A stretch of DNA of 20,330 nucleotides from Rodentolepis nana (Eukaryota > Platyhelminthes > Cestoda > Cyclophyllidea > Hymenolepididae): contig UZAE01000629.1 of the NCBI GenBank assembly GCA_900617975.1, positions 1 to 20,330 on the forward strand, written 5' to 3'. Positions within the stretch are counted from its first letter, which is position 1, and each line of letters begins with the position of its first letter. The notes under the pieces were generated by a model. That model worked only from the letters and a program-made list of their open reading frames with translations. It did no database searches and was not told where the DNA came from. Below, piece by piece: positions 10,835 to 20,214 of the stretch. The translations under genes and the position numbers were made by a program.

Positions 10835-13295
10835 ATGACTATTCGATACTTATCTTCTGTAGCTACAAGCTCCACTTTTGCCTTTCTTAAACTTTTATTT
10901 CGGTAAAATAACCTTTTCTATCAGAAGTAATATTAAGATGGAAGGGGAGTGTTTACCGATATATTTGGATTGAATTTTTACTTCTGTGCGGAGTCTATAC
11001 ATTTGTCGCTATTACGTACAGGTTTATAATGACAGAAACCCTACAAGAGTACGTATTTCGTTCTTGCTTATATCTTGCTCTTACTTTTCACTTTTGTATA
11101 ATTATTTACGCAATCATTGGAACAAATTACTATTTTTTATACAAAATAATGAAATAACACTTATTTCACATTTTTAATGTAACCACACACACTCTACTTA
11201 ATGAGATATTACGTGTTCTAATTACTTGTTTAGATCGTTTGCTAATTATTGTGCTTATTGCGCCTATTCTGGTGAAAGACTTCCCATTTACTTTGTTCTC
11301 GGTTTTTTCGTCGACACAATAGTTGCTCGTTGGTGGGAGCAATTTTGCACTCTACCCTGGCCAGATGAGTTGGCAATGCTTTTGTGCGCCTATTCAAGAG
11401 GAAATTCAGATCGTGTGCGCATGCAAAGGCGTACCGTTATGCGATATATGAATCTTGCTTATGTTTTTGCTTCCTTTGATTGCTGCTCTCGTACACGTTT
11501 GCGATTCCCCTCAGAATTTAGTCTCATATCAGCTGGTTAGTTCAACCGTGGTATCTCATTCACTTTATTTACTTAGGTATGGCAACCGAGCAAGAAATAT
11601 TTACCTACATTCACAGCGCTCCGTTAAATAACGTACAAAGTTATATGATGCCCACTATCTGGGCAGATAACCTTATACTTCAAATGCGTCAAGAAGGTTC
11701 AATTGTTTCCGATCGAGCTGTCGAAATACTTCTGAAAGAAATAATGGATTTTCGAGGTCGATTGGGAACAATACTCTGTTACGATTGGATCTCTTTGCCC
11801 TTAGTATATACTCAAGTAAACAGGTCATTGTATATATATATATATTTTTACGATCTAGATCGCTACGCTGATCGTCTACAGCTACACAGTCTCCTGTATC
11901 TTTTCATGGCAATTTTCTGACGCTGATGATATTGATATCTATATCCCCTTATTTGGCTTATTACACTTCGTCTTCTATATGGGTTGGCTTAAGGTAGCGT
12001 GTGTGCTGCCTAATGTGGCATGATCCATATTTGTTAATTTTTAATTAATCCACCTCTTGCCTGACATGCTTTGCGTGTGTGATATTTACCTATTGCACGT
12101 ATTGTCTGATCCAAATTGTACAGTCTGTTGGTTAATAGACTGATAATTATTTTCTACTTCAACCTGTGTCAATCTAACAAAACTCAGGCCTGTAGCTGAC
12201 ATATATAATTTTACTTCCAATCCACAAGCTTGTGTGTTTTATTTTTTGTTTATTTTGACTTTTCTTACTTACTTTAGGTCGCGGAATCGATGATAAATCC
12301 CTTCGGTGAAGACCAAGATGACTTTGAACTTGATGAAATTGTTGAAAGAAACTTGCAGGTTTGTTACTTTTATTTTTCCCGTTCCTATTGAATAGAAATG
12401 AGCTATTTTTGAACCTTGCTCGGGAATTTCTTCCTTATCTTATAAATTTAAGTCTGATTGGTTAATCCATTTGCATTATTGATCCCAACGGGGTTTGATA
12501 GCAATACCATAGTTATGTAATACATGTTTGTGGTACTATTTGCTCTATGTAAATATGAGTAAATTTTGCAAATTTTGTTAACAAATGAGAAATATTTATC
12601 TATTTTTCACATAATTTCCATGCTTCTTGTATTTTTTATTAATTTTGAGACGTATTCATAAATGACTTTTTCACCTTTGTCCACCAATTTTATTATCCTT
12701 TTTGTTAAAAAAACGCGTGTGTACGATCATAAAAATATTCGTTTCAAAATGCATACCTTGGGTTCGTTAAGACATTTTTATTGACGCCTATCCCTATTCC
12801 CAAACGAATCATCGGAATACATTTACGTTGGATACAGACTTGAGAACTTGTTACGCTTATTTACCTTGCTGCCAGTGTCTTAATAGTACATTTTCTGATC
12901 AGTACACTATGACCTTGCATTCAGTCGGCAACAGTCTGATACAATAGATTAAACTACAGGTTGCGTATTGAACTTCAGATCTCCTTTCAAATTGTGGACT
13001 CAATGTATGATACTGTTCCCCCACTAAGCAGAGGTGTTGTGCTGGATAACTTCGAAAGTGATCGACGTGCGTCTGCTGCCAGTGTTGGACCACGACTATC
13101 TACAGTAGGCAATGAACTCTTCTCAGGATCTCTCGTAAATGTCAATGTAAACTCCGGGAAAAGGACTTTGTCCAATATTTTTGGGTTAGTTTTGACCAAT
13201 CTACGCATCTAATAGTAATTATCGTCTTAATCACAAATATCAATATTTTTTATTGTTTTAGATCAAGAGCAAAGGCTAATTCGATAGTAGACTAG
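10835..13295 (+). CDS. BEST: bestrophin (calcium-activated anion channel), complete
   Basis: Bestrophins form pentameric Ca-gated anion channels, mostly in plasma membranes. Eight exons join in phase to 391 residues: 10835-10902, 10938-11048, 11234-11535, 11577-11815, 11859-11993, 12278-12358, 12979-13184 and 13262-13295 (TAG 13293-13295). The ATG is well supported: [10 protein letters not shown] puts Ala at residue 10, the position of the Ca-binding backbone alanine in BEST1. [10 protein letters not shown] (24-33) starts the first membrane helix. The pore neck reads L76, F80, F84 in [11 protein letters not shown], numbered as in BEST1 (there I76, F80, F84), followed by [34 protein letters not shown] and FYMGWLK are family signatures. 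The Ca clasp is [12 protein letters not shown] with D297 and D300 matching BEST1 D301 and D304. The tail after about residue 330 is Ser-rich and short, against 585 residues in human BEST1. Odd points are Asp87 just past the neck and the very short introns 1, 3 and 4 (35, 41 and 43 nt). Exon 8 encodes only ten residues plus the stop; reading past 13184 instead ends at TAA 13210-13212. Confidence 0.95.
11829..11845. repeat. TA microsatellite inside a micro-intron
   Basis: An alternating TA tract fills much of the 43-nt bestrophin intron 11816-11858, leaving little room for a separate branch site and pyrimidine tract. Confidence 0.8.
11994..12277. other. bestrophin intron 5
   Basis: Begins GTAGCG and ends TTACTTTAG. 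No other feature seen. Confidence 0.8.
12359..12978. other. bestrophin intron 6
   Basis: 620 nt, begins GTTTGT and ends GAACTTCAG. AT-rich, nothing else seen. Confidence 0.8.
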
Positions 13296-13446
13296 TATTT
13301 TAATCAACAAATGACTATTATAGTCTGTATTTAAATCCACTGTTAATTTCGAATAATATTGTGTGCCTTTGTGCTGAACTTAATGAGAGCAACTTCTCCG
13401 TAACCTCATAGAGCAAGTACGATGAGTTTAAAGAGTGAAATTAATT

Positions 13447-13452
13447 ATTAAA
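13447..13452 (+). terminator. possible bestrophin poly(A) signal (ATTAAA)
   Basis: The common variant hexamer ATTAAA lies about 150 bases past the stop codon, followed by AGTGCAATAAGT. The placement is plausible, but short AT-rich hexamers are frequent here and no canonical AATAAA lies nearer. Confidence 0.25.
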
Positions 13453-13651
13453 GTGCAATAAGTACTATGCCAGTGGCTGATTAAGAACTTCACCCTTAGG
13501 GTATAACACACACTGGTTGACTTGACAAGCAGCAATTCCGTTGACATTGGCCAACAAAAGGGAGCAAGGGAAGGAATTTCAAACATGGAAAACTTCGGAA
13601 TAACACATAGAATGAAGGAATCAGTATTCAACGTGATGATGACTTATCAAT

Positions 13652-13663
13652 GAGCGAAAATAT
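13652..13663. repeat. target-site duplication, left side of repeat D
   Basis: GAGCGAAAATAT, repeated exactly at 13989-14000 on the other side of the element. Confidence 0.85.
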
Positions 13664-13988
13664 TTATTTATTTATTTCCAATGTCAGGTGTTTTGGTAGT
13701 TATCATTAGCCCTTTGGCAGACTTCGGGGTTTCATAGAGGAGAGGAACATCATAGTGAGAAAAATTTGAGAGAGGGGAAAGAAGAGTGATTCACTGATGT
13801 AAAAGGGGCAGACACAAAGGCAGGGAAAAGGTAAGATGAGTACTGTGAAAGTGGTGGAATATGGCATACAGTGGGGTCATGGTAGTTTAAAGTGAGAAGT
13901 CAACTGCTGGTTAATAGACTTTTTTTGTCGTATGAGTAAGTATTGCCTAGGGTGCAAAACTTGGAGATAAGTCTAACGCGCACCCCAA
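13664..13988 (-). mobile_element. dispersed retroposon-like repeat, copy D (best delimited)
   Basis: A 325-bp insert flanked by an exact 12-bp direct repeat. On the + strand it starts with tandem TTATTTATTTATTT and ends CGCGCACCCCAA. A simple TTTA-type tract at one end plus a target duplication of this size is typical of target-primed reverse transcription, so the element should be read on the minus strand, starting TTGGGGTGCGCG and ending in an AAATAAATAA tail. I see no clear tRNA-type A and B boxes and no coding region. It could be a SINE or a short 3' piece of a LINE; the near-constant C-rich end in copies B, D and E favours a SINE-like unit over random 5' truncation. Confidence 0.85.
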
Positions 13989-14000
13989 GAGCGAAAATAT
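13989..14000. repeat. target-site duplication, right side of repeat D
   Basis: GAGCGAAAATAT, exact partner of 13652-13663. Confidence 0.85.
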
Positions 14001-14169
14001 AATCGTATTTTCAACTTTTAAAATTTGATGATACGTATTAAGTAAATTCCTAATATCTAATTTTTTACCGGCTTCTAAGTTGTCGTCTTTGCCGTGCACG
14101 TAACTCTATGCCTAATATATTTCATTTTTTTAAATGACCCAATGAAAAAGTGGGCCATTTATGATGTGA

Positions 14170-15681
14170 CAATTTGGCATGTACTTCTTCGTTTATGCAA
14201 TAGCGAGTCGATGGTAGACTCAGCTTCGAGAATTAGCTTGGCCTGATGAATTGGCTTTCAATCTTGCCGTGTACATTCATGGAAGCAGCGAATATATTCG
14301 CAAATAAAGGCGAAATCCCGTGAATTACATCAACCTATCTTATGTCCTTGTTTTTCGTAGCATCTCTGTTCAAGTTCGACTTAGATCTCCATCAGAATTT
14401 AGCTTGGTCAAAGTCTGTGTTTTTCCTATTCTTATTTTTATAGGCTAAGTGACAGTAGATGAACTAGTACTTTATGCCCTAATATTCCCTGTGAACTAAT
14501 AGGATCATTTCACAACTCCCTTGATCTGAGCTCAAAATAATATATTCTAAGTGGAAATGAAAGATCGATAAAATCAGATATGGCTGTGGAAAGCCTCTTA
14601 AAATTAGTTTCAGATGTCCGAGCGCAAATGGGAGCAGACTGTTTTTTACTCGGGTGCAATAATTCTGTAATTGTGATAAAATTTACGAAGGTGGGAACTA
14701 TATTGACATGTTTCTTTTCATATTCACTTGTTCTTGCCTCGGTTTCCATATTCCGACGTCTGGGCTTTTGTACTTCTTCCTTTACATGGGCTGGCTGAAG
14801 GTAAACATGATTGAGATTTTAAAATAGCTAACAAATATAGTGTTGGTATGCCCCTAGGATAGCGTACTTTAGCGTATATTGTGTATTTAAATTGCGATAA
14901 TACAATTTGTTCTAAGACGGAACCTTAAAAAATTACAATTTGGCTCATTTTTCACAAGGTTTGAAGCGATTATAGTTCAACTTTAGGTAGCCAAAAATCT
15001 TATAAATCCATTCGGTCGGTATGCAGTTGATTTCGAGGTTTCTGATTTGGCTGAGAGAAACGTGCAGGTAAGTTGAGTTTTGCCAAACGATTAAAATCTA
15101 AAATTAAATAAAGAATATTAAGAAACTTGTTTGGCACTCCTTTGTTTCCAGCTTGTTCAAATGCTCTCTAACTAAGCACAATTAAAATTGAAATGCAGAT
15201 TATCTCGCTTAACGCATGACCTGTTGCTATTAACCTGGTTTCAGTCCGTTCAAAAATGTGAAGGTGACTAAAAATTAAGCGACACTTAATAGGATCAATA
15301 AAAATACAAAACACAAATGATGTTAACGTTAACTTATGATAGTGTAGACTTAAAGAAATTCTTATTAACTGGATGAGTGTACTCCGGTGTGAATGTTAGT
15401 GTCTGTGAATTATTTATTTTCTAATTATATCAGTTATGGTTTATTTATTGCTTTCGTCCACGTTCTTAAGTAGTCAGGTCAACATTCACATTGGTGTGCC
15501 TAACCAGATACTTCACTTATGATTTTTCAGGGCAGTTAAATAAGAAACAGACTATAATAAATTCAGAATAATAATTTATTTATAATCGTTGATTTCCTTG
15601 TAGATTTCATGTCACATTGTGGAAGGTATATATGATCGAGTCCAGCCGTTGAGTTTAGGATGTGGATCATGCTATAACTAA
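14170..15681 (+). pseudogene. bestrophin pseudogene (tandem duplicate, exons 3-7 remnants)
   Basis: Five blocks follow the exon order of the upstream bestrophin. Exon 3 remnant (14170 to about 14413) encodes FGMYFFVYAIASRW, a stop (TAG 14215-14217 where the second Trp of RWW would be), QLRELAWPDEL, a second stop (TAA 14305-14307), then YINLSYV and RSPSEFSL. Exon 4 remnant (about 14444-14690) aligns in two frames: ELVLYALIFPVN, with several stops, then after a shift MAVESLLKLVSDVRAQMG, matching [18 protein letters not shown] of the intact gene. Exon 5 remnant ends GLLYFFLYMGWLK at 14800 before a GTAAAC donor. Exon 6 (14987-15067) is 81 nt like its parent, fully open and flanked by intact splice sites, but the clasp GEDQDDFE has become GRYAVDFE. 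Exon 7 remnant (15604-15681) reads ISCHIVEGIYDRVQPLSLG and stops at TAA 15679-15681. Exons 1, 2 and 8 were not found. The retained intron positions show DNA-level duplication, not retrotransposition. Confidence 0.9.
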
Positions 15682-16447
15682 CTATTCGCATTTTGCCGAG
15701 ATCATAATTTGCAATACGCCTCTTTCCTCCCTAGCTTAGCTACAACTCAGCTAGTATGGAAAGTCTAGTTAGTTACAGGAGATACTACCATAGAGACAGA
15801 TTTCTGAGTCGGCGAAGTCTTTACAAGTGTAACAATCCACTACAAGGAATAATGATGATTAGAGTCACCAATGATAACGAAATCAATATTGCGGCGTCTG
15901 AATTGTGTTTCGACTCTTAATTGTGATCAGTTTGCAAGTTAACTACAAAATATATGTATCAGAAAATTTCATCAATGAAAATCAGCAAGTATTTAAGAAT
16001 GGTCCCAAATTTTTTGCTCAAAATCTGACATAAAAGTTAAAAATATCGATCACACAGCAGATATACTTACCTAAAGTTCTAATCAAATAAAATCTTAATT
16101 TGATCTATATAAGACGAAGCGATATTTACATAGTTATAGGTTGAATAACTTATTTCTCTAGCGAACTGCTAATATTAATGATCAAACAAAATTGTCCTAA
16201 CCAGCGTATTCCATTTTCATCAGATTTTGGACAAATTTACATTATGCTTATTAAAAGATCGCCATTCTGAATATCGATAATACAACCGGTCACGATGCCA
16301 TAGCAAAAGATAATTGGAGTAATATTGAATGATAATCTTCAACGTATTTATAAATTAAGAATTCTGTAATGTGAAGTCTCAAAATTTGACCAAGATGAAT
16401 GATAGGCTCATTAAGCTGACCTAGTAAGTATATGATTAGCCCACAAA
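15682..16447. other. intergenic region upstream of MIPEP
   Basis: AT-rich, with the second copy of the short hairpin-bearing repeat at 15788-15845. It must hold the MIPEP promoter and 5' untranslated region, but no motif stands out. Confidence 0.55.
15788..15845. repeat. short dispersed repeat with inverted-repeat core, copy 2
   Basis: Counterpart of 9589-9642. The core is TGTAAC-AATCC-ACTACA, where two transitions relative to copy 1 leave an interrupted stem. No similarity continues beyond the matched stretch. Confidence 0.45.
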
Positions 16448-17665
16448 ATGCTAAGATACACCTGTCTGTGCAGTTCCAGTCGTTTGGAATTTTTTTACCG
16501 ACAGAAGCATACTCGAATTTCGCCGATAGCCGATGCTTTTAATTATGGACCCAAAAATATTCCAATCAAAGGCAAGAAGATTACGGGTATGTCATTCAAT
16601 CACAAACAAACATAAATAAGGCCTTTTTGGGGTTGAATCGTTGATCAACCCTACTGGTTTCAAGACCATGCTTGACGAATGTTTTAGTGACTGTCATATG
16701 CTTGTAAATGAGGCAAAGTATGAGAATCGTAAAAGAAAAATGGTTCAGGTACTATGATTTTAGTGTAAATGACTTCTAGATTCTGGATGATCTTTCTGAC
16801 AGTCTTTGTCGTGTCGCTGATTTAGCTGATTGCGTTCGAGCCCTGCATCCAGATCAGGCTTATCAAAGTGCCGCTAATGATGTTTGCATCCACGTTGGAA
16901 ATCTAGTCGAAAATCTAAACACTGATGTTGAGCTTTACAATGCGTCTCTTAAAGCTATCACAGATCGGACTTCGTCAACGCATAATCCTGAAATAGATTG
17001 TGACTCAGTCGATCAGCGTGTTCTCTCTCTCTTCGTTGAAGATTTTGAGCAATCCGGTGTTCATCTAAAGGAAATATCTGATCGGCAAGCGTTTCTCAAA
17101 GCTGCATCTGAAAACCTAGAACTCGGAGTTGAATTCAATCGAGTAGATCAATTATTCAGTTTCTTATTCATTTATATAGATTGCCAATTCTCCTGTCATT
17201 CTCGATTCCTCGTCTTTGAATGCAATTTCTAAGGATGTTGATTGGAGACCGTTTAATGGTCGGAAACTATGCGCTCCTTTTTACGAGGCACCGCAACAAT
17301 TCCTTAGAGCTCTAACTTATGCTCTTTTCTACAATCCCATTGAAGGCCAAGAAGAAAGGCTGTTTGCTCTCCTTGATTCCAGAGACAGAATGGCTAAGTA
17401 TGTGATTGGAAATTCGGATAAACCACTTTTTAGATCCGCCGGAAAGAAGTCATTCCTCTATCGGGCTATTCAACCATCAAGTCTTGCTGAATCTCCAGAG
17501 GGTGTTGAAGTATTTTTGACAACTTTATCAACATTGTTGTCACCAAGTGCTGAGGAGACTACTCGTTCTCAGTTATTGTCTTGGTTGGATTCTAAACTAG
17601 AGTTTGTTTCTCCGTGGGATGTTCCCTTCCTCATTCATCAAGGGCAAAGTTTGAGCGGATTTGAA
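16448..17665 (+). CDS. MIPEP: mitochondrial intermediate peptidase, N-terminal half (3' end outside window)
   Basis: MIPEP is an M3-family metallopeptidase of the mitochondrial matrix that removes an octapeptide from imported precursors after the first presequence cut. Four exons join in phase: 16448-16586, 16621-16748, 16780-17142 and 17180 to about 17665, giving about 372 residues; human MIPEP has 713. The ATG opens a basic N terminus (MLRYTCLCSSSR, then several Arg/Lys), fitting a matrix-targeting signal. SPIADAFN (25-32) and TGLFGVE (46-52) match the family start. LDDLSDSLCRVADLADCVR (91-109) is nearly identical to the conserved block of animal MIPEP, followed by HPDQAY, NLNTDVELY and LFVEDFEQSGVHL. 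Exon 4 carries ALTYALFYNP, LLDSRDRMAKYVIG, RAIQ and PWDVP, in family order. The zinc-site HEXXH and the rest of the catalytic domain are not encoded here and should follow beyond the window. The exon 4 end is uncertain: GTAATT at 17666 (phase 0) or GTATTT at 17677 (phase 2). Introns 1-3 are only 34, 31 and 37 nt. Confidence 0.9.
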
Positions 17666-17677
17666 GTAATTGAGAAG

Positions 17678-17990
17678 TATTTATTTATTTATATCAAATG
17701 GCAGGCGTTTTAATAATAACTATCATTAGCCCTTTGGTTGACTTCAGGTCTCACAGAGAGCAAGGAACATCAAGGTGAAAAAGACAGAAGAGTGTTTCAA
17801 AGATGTAAAATAGGCAGACACAAAGGTAGAAAAAGGTGAGGTGAGTACTGTGAAAATAGTCGAATATGGCATAGAGTGAGGTGATGGTAGCTTGAAGTCA
17901 GAAGTCAACTGCCAATCAATAGACTCTTTTGCCGTATGAATATACGTTGCCCAGGGTGCACCACGTGGAGGTAAGTCTATCGCACATCCC
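17678..17990 (-). mobile_element. dispersed retroposon-like repeat, copy E
   Basis: About 313 bp beginning TATTTATTTATTTATATCAAATGGC on the + strand (key part ATCAAATGGCAGGCG) and ending GTAAGTCTATCGCACATCCC. It begins roughly a dozen bases after the likely donor of MIPEP exon 4, and the exon's frame runs on into the repeat to a stop at 17711-17713. Only a weak possible duplication (TGAG) is seen at its flanks, so the target-site duplication has decayed or the borders are off. Confidence 0.8.
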
Positions 17991-18828
17991 TGAGTTAAAA
18001 AGGTATGATGCACTAAAAATTATTTCAGTTGTCAGCTTACCAGTATTATGGGTTAGGAGTCACGTGATCAATAATTAGCTGGCCAATTTTGTACAGCTTA
18101 TGTAACATGAAGTTCTCGCAACATCTATTTCGGAATACCTTTCATCTACTCAAATGCACTGGATTCTAGTGACTCATACGAATCGATGAACATTCTGTGA
18201 GAAGGGGATGGCTATTAGGTAGGCTGATCAGAAACCTACAAGGTGGGGGGAAAGGATAGTGCCCAAAATGTTGGAGATGAAAATCTGGCAAAATCCACAA
18301 ATGCGTAAAACCTACGATAAATTGCTTTGTGAGATAAAGTGACGACGGTCAGATAGTCTGCGTTCTTTCATCGTGAGTCCAAAGGGTTAATGGACGAATT
18401 AACAAAGAATGTACTGTAATAAGCCAATAGGTTTTACTTTCAAGAGATTCCATAAATGGACTTTTGGAAGTTTATGTTATGTTGCCATTACTATTTGTTT
18501 AAACCAACTGCAACTTTAAGGAAAATTGATTCCAAAATACTACGATGGAATGTTTGAACCAACCTAAGCTAAAAACTCCTAATTTTATGAAAAAGCACAA
18601 AACTAATTTTACTTAACACTCCTTTTTTACACTAAAATATGATCTTACTTGGTAAGGAAAACCTTTCTGCAGTCTTGAACCAATGCTAGTTTGCAACCAG
18701 CTTATTAGGAAATAGATATTACAACAAACTTCAGTTCATGGTAAAATGGGAAATATTTTTGGTTAATGAAAAGTAGAACGATGGTATTAAGTAATTTATA
18801 AGCTAATTTCAATTTTTCTCTATTTCAG

Positions 18829-19104
18829 TTATCTTTCAATAGGCTTTCAAGGTGTTACACTCTAGAACTCGACTTTGTTAGTAGATTTACGACCACATTG
18901 TCACTACAGGCAGAAAAGTGGGAAATTCAACCAAGTTTTTTTTGTGTGTGTACAGAGCATCTGCGCGCCTGTTCTCCTTGTGAAGTGGATTCGAAACTGG
19001 TACAAATTCCCTGTAAAAGTGCAAAAAAATTCAGTATCTTACCTAGTCACTCATTCGAAAGTGCCCCTTTTGGACACTTGAAGAATGACAGTCAAGTAGA
19101 TTGA
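18829..19104 (+). CDS. acceptor-preceded open frame, unidentified (low confidence)
   Basis: A good acceptor (TTTTTCTCTATTTCAG ending at 18828) is followed by a frame of 91 codons to TGA at 19102-19104. It could join in phase 0 to the MIPEP donor at 17666. The product is unlike MIPEP and includes a cysteine group CVCTEHLRACSPC. In the next frame the same start reads YLSIGFQGVTL then a stop, which faintly resembles the conserved MIPEP stretch (F/Y)FSLG following PWD-P-Y. It may be an alternative terminal exon, a decayed exon or chance; no function is assigned. Confidence 0.2.
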   Translation, partial: LSFNRLSRCYTLELDFVSRFTTTLSLQAEKWEIQPSFFCVCTEHLRACSPCEVDSKLVQIPCKSAKKFSILPSHSFESAPFGHLKNDSQVD

Positions 19105-20214
19105 CTCACCTCTTCCAAAACTTGCGGTTTTAAACTAGCTCCCCATTCTTAATTTCCCTCTTCCCTCTCCGCATCTTCAAAACGAATGTCTGTTTATGCC
19201 TTTAGTGCAGGGAACAAGCTTAAAACGAATTTGTAGTTGCAAAATTTTCAGACGTGCCAATTTCACTCTGTGAATAATCTTTCATTAATCATAGTGACGC
19301 AGAACTCCCTAATAAAAATCTAACTTCGATGAAAGAAAGGTATCCAGACGCAGAGCATAAAAAATAACAAGTTCACTTATTGATCAGGATTAAATAGAGC
19401 GGTTGAACATCTAGTCGCTGAATGACAGCTGCATCAATTAGTGAAGATCTAATGATTCACACATTATCGTGTTTGCATTCTAGACAATGAGCTTTGGAAA
19501 GAGTTCCGACACCACCCAATAGAAGGCCAAACAATAAAAGTAACGGGTTGGCATGTGCGCGAGAGAAAACAATTCGAGCCTTAAATTTGCTTTGACGGCT
19601 GGCGACTGGCTCCAAGGCATCTCAACACCACAATACATACTTGATGCCCTAACTTATGACGCACATAAACTCTCACCTTCTGAAATACTATGTGAATTCA
19701 TTTTTAAACAATACCATCAAAATAACATCATTGTGTGTAAATAAACACAAAATCTGGACTGCAATGCTGGAGCCAAATGACTTAGGTTTATTTTGGTTTT
19801 TAATTAAAGATGATAAAGGTAAACAATGACGCTAGATTAAAAATATTGAAGTTCAAAGAAAATTGATTTTTTTTAATGTCAAATGAGGGAAGTTTGATTG
19901 GTATAATTAACTTATCAGAGAGCGAAGAGGAGAGGGAGGGGAGTTTGTGGTTGGGCTTGGAGTGTTGGATCACACTTCAAAACGGTGCTTGGGAGAGAGA
20001 TGTAGAAGGTTTTTAGTTTGACCTAGCCTAAACGTCACTCCTTCAACCACTGAAAAATCCAATTTCTGCTGTTTCTCGAAGTTATGTGCTTCTAAATGAT
20101 GAATAAAAGTTGTGACGGTAATACCCATGGAAATCGTCTTCATGAAATGTTCAAGATGTATTCGAATATGCATCTGGTGCTTGTAAAGTAGTCTTAGGTA
20201 GATAGTCTCATATT

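Larger units (their letters stand above)
13296..14169. other. spacer between bestrophin and its pseudogene
   Basis: Contains the bestrophin 3' untranslated region, the possible poly(A) signal and repeat copy D (13664-13988). I looked for remnants of bestrophin exons 1 and 2 for the pseudogene between 13990 and 14170 and saw none. Confidence 0.6.

Noticed and set aside
10986..11177. Open frame of 63 codons overlapping bestrophin exon 2
   Set aside because: It is the wrong frame of exon 2 followed by intron sequence.
13664..13988. tRNA-derived SINE head with A and B boxes
   Set aside because: Only a loose A-box-like TGGTGCACCCTGG occurs in some copies and no B box at the right distance; a tRNA origin is not supported.
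14580..14798. Open frame starting MAVESLLKLV
   Set aside because: The first part is the decayed bestrophin exon 4; the rest runs out of frame across a dead intron and exon 5, so it is not an independent gene.
17744..18013. Minus-strand open frame of 89 codons
   Set aside because: Lies wholly over repeat copy E; not conserved as a frame in copies B and D.
19553..19744. Open frame of 63 codons near the window end
   Set aside because: No recognisable family and no convincing acceptor tied to the MIPEP chain; left unannotated.
20141..20155. HEMFK peptide in a + strand frame, resembling the HEXXH zinc site of MIPEP
   Set aside because: The second His is absent (Lys instead), the following Gly-His-Ala-Met-His pattern is missing, and the frame closes quickly. 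Treated as coincidence.
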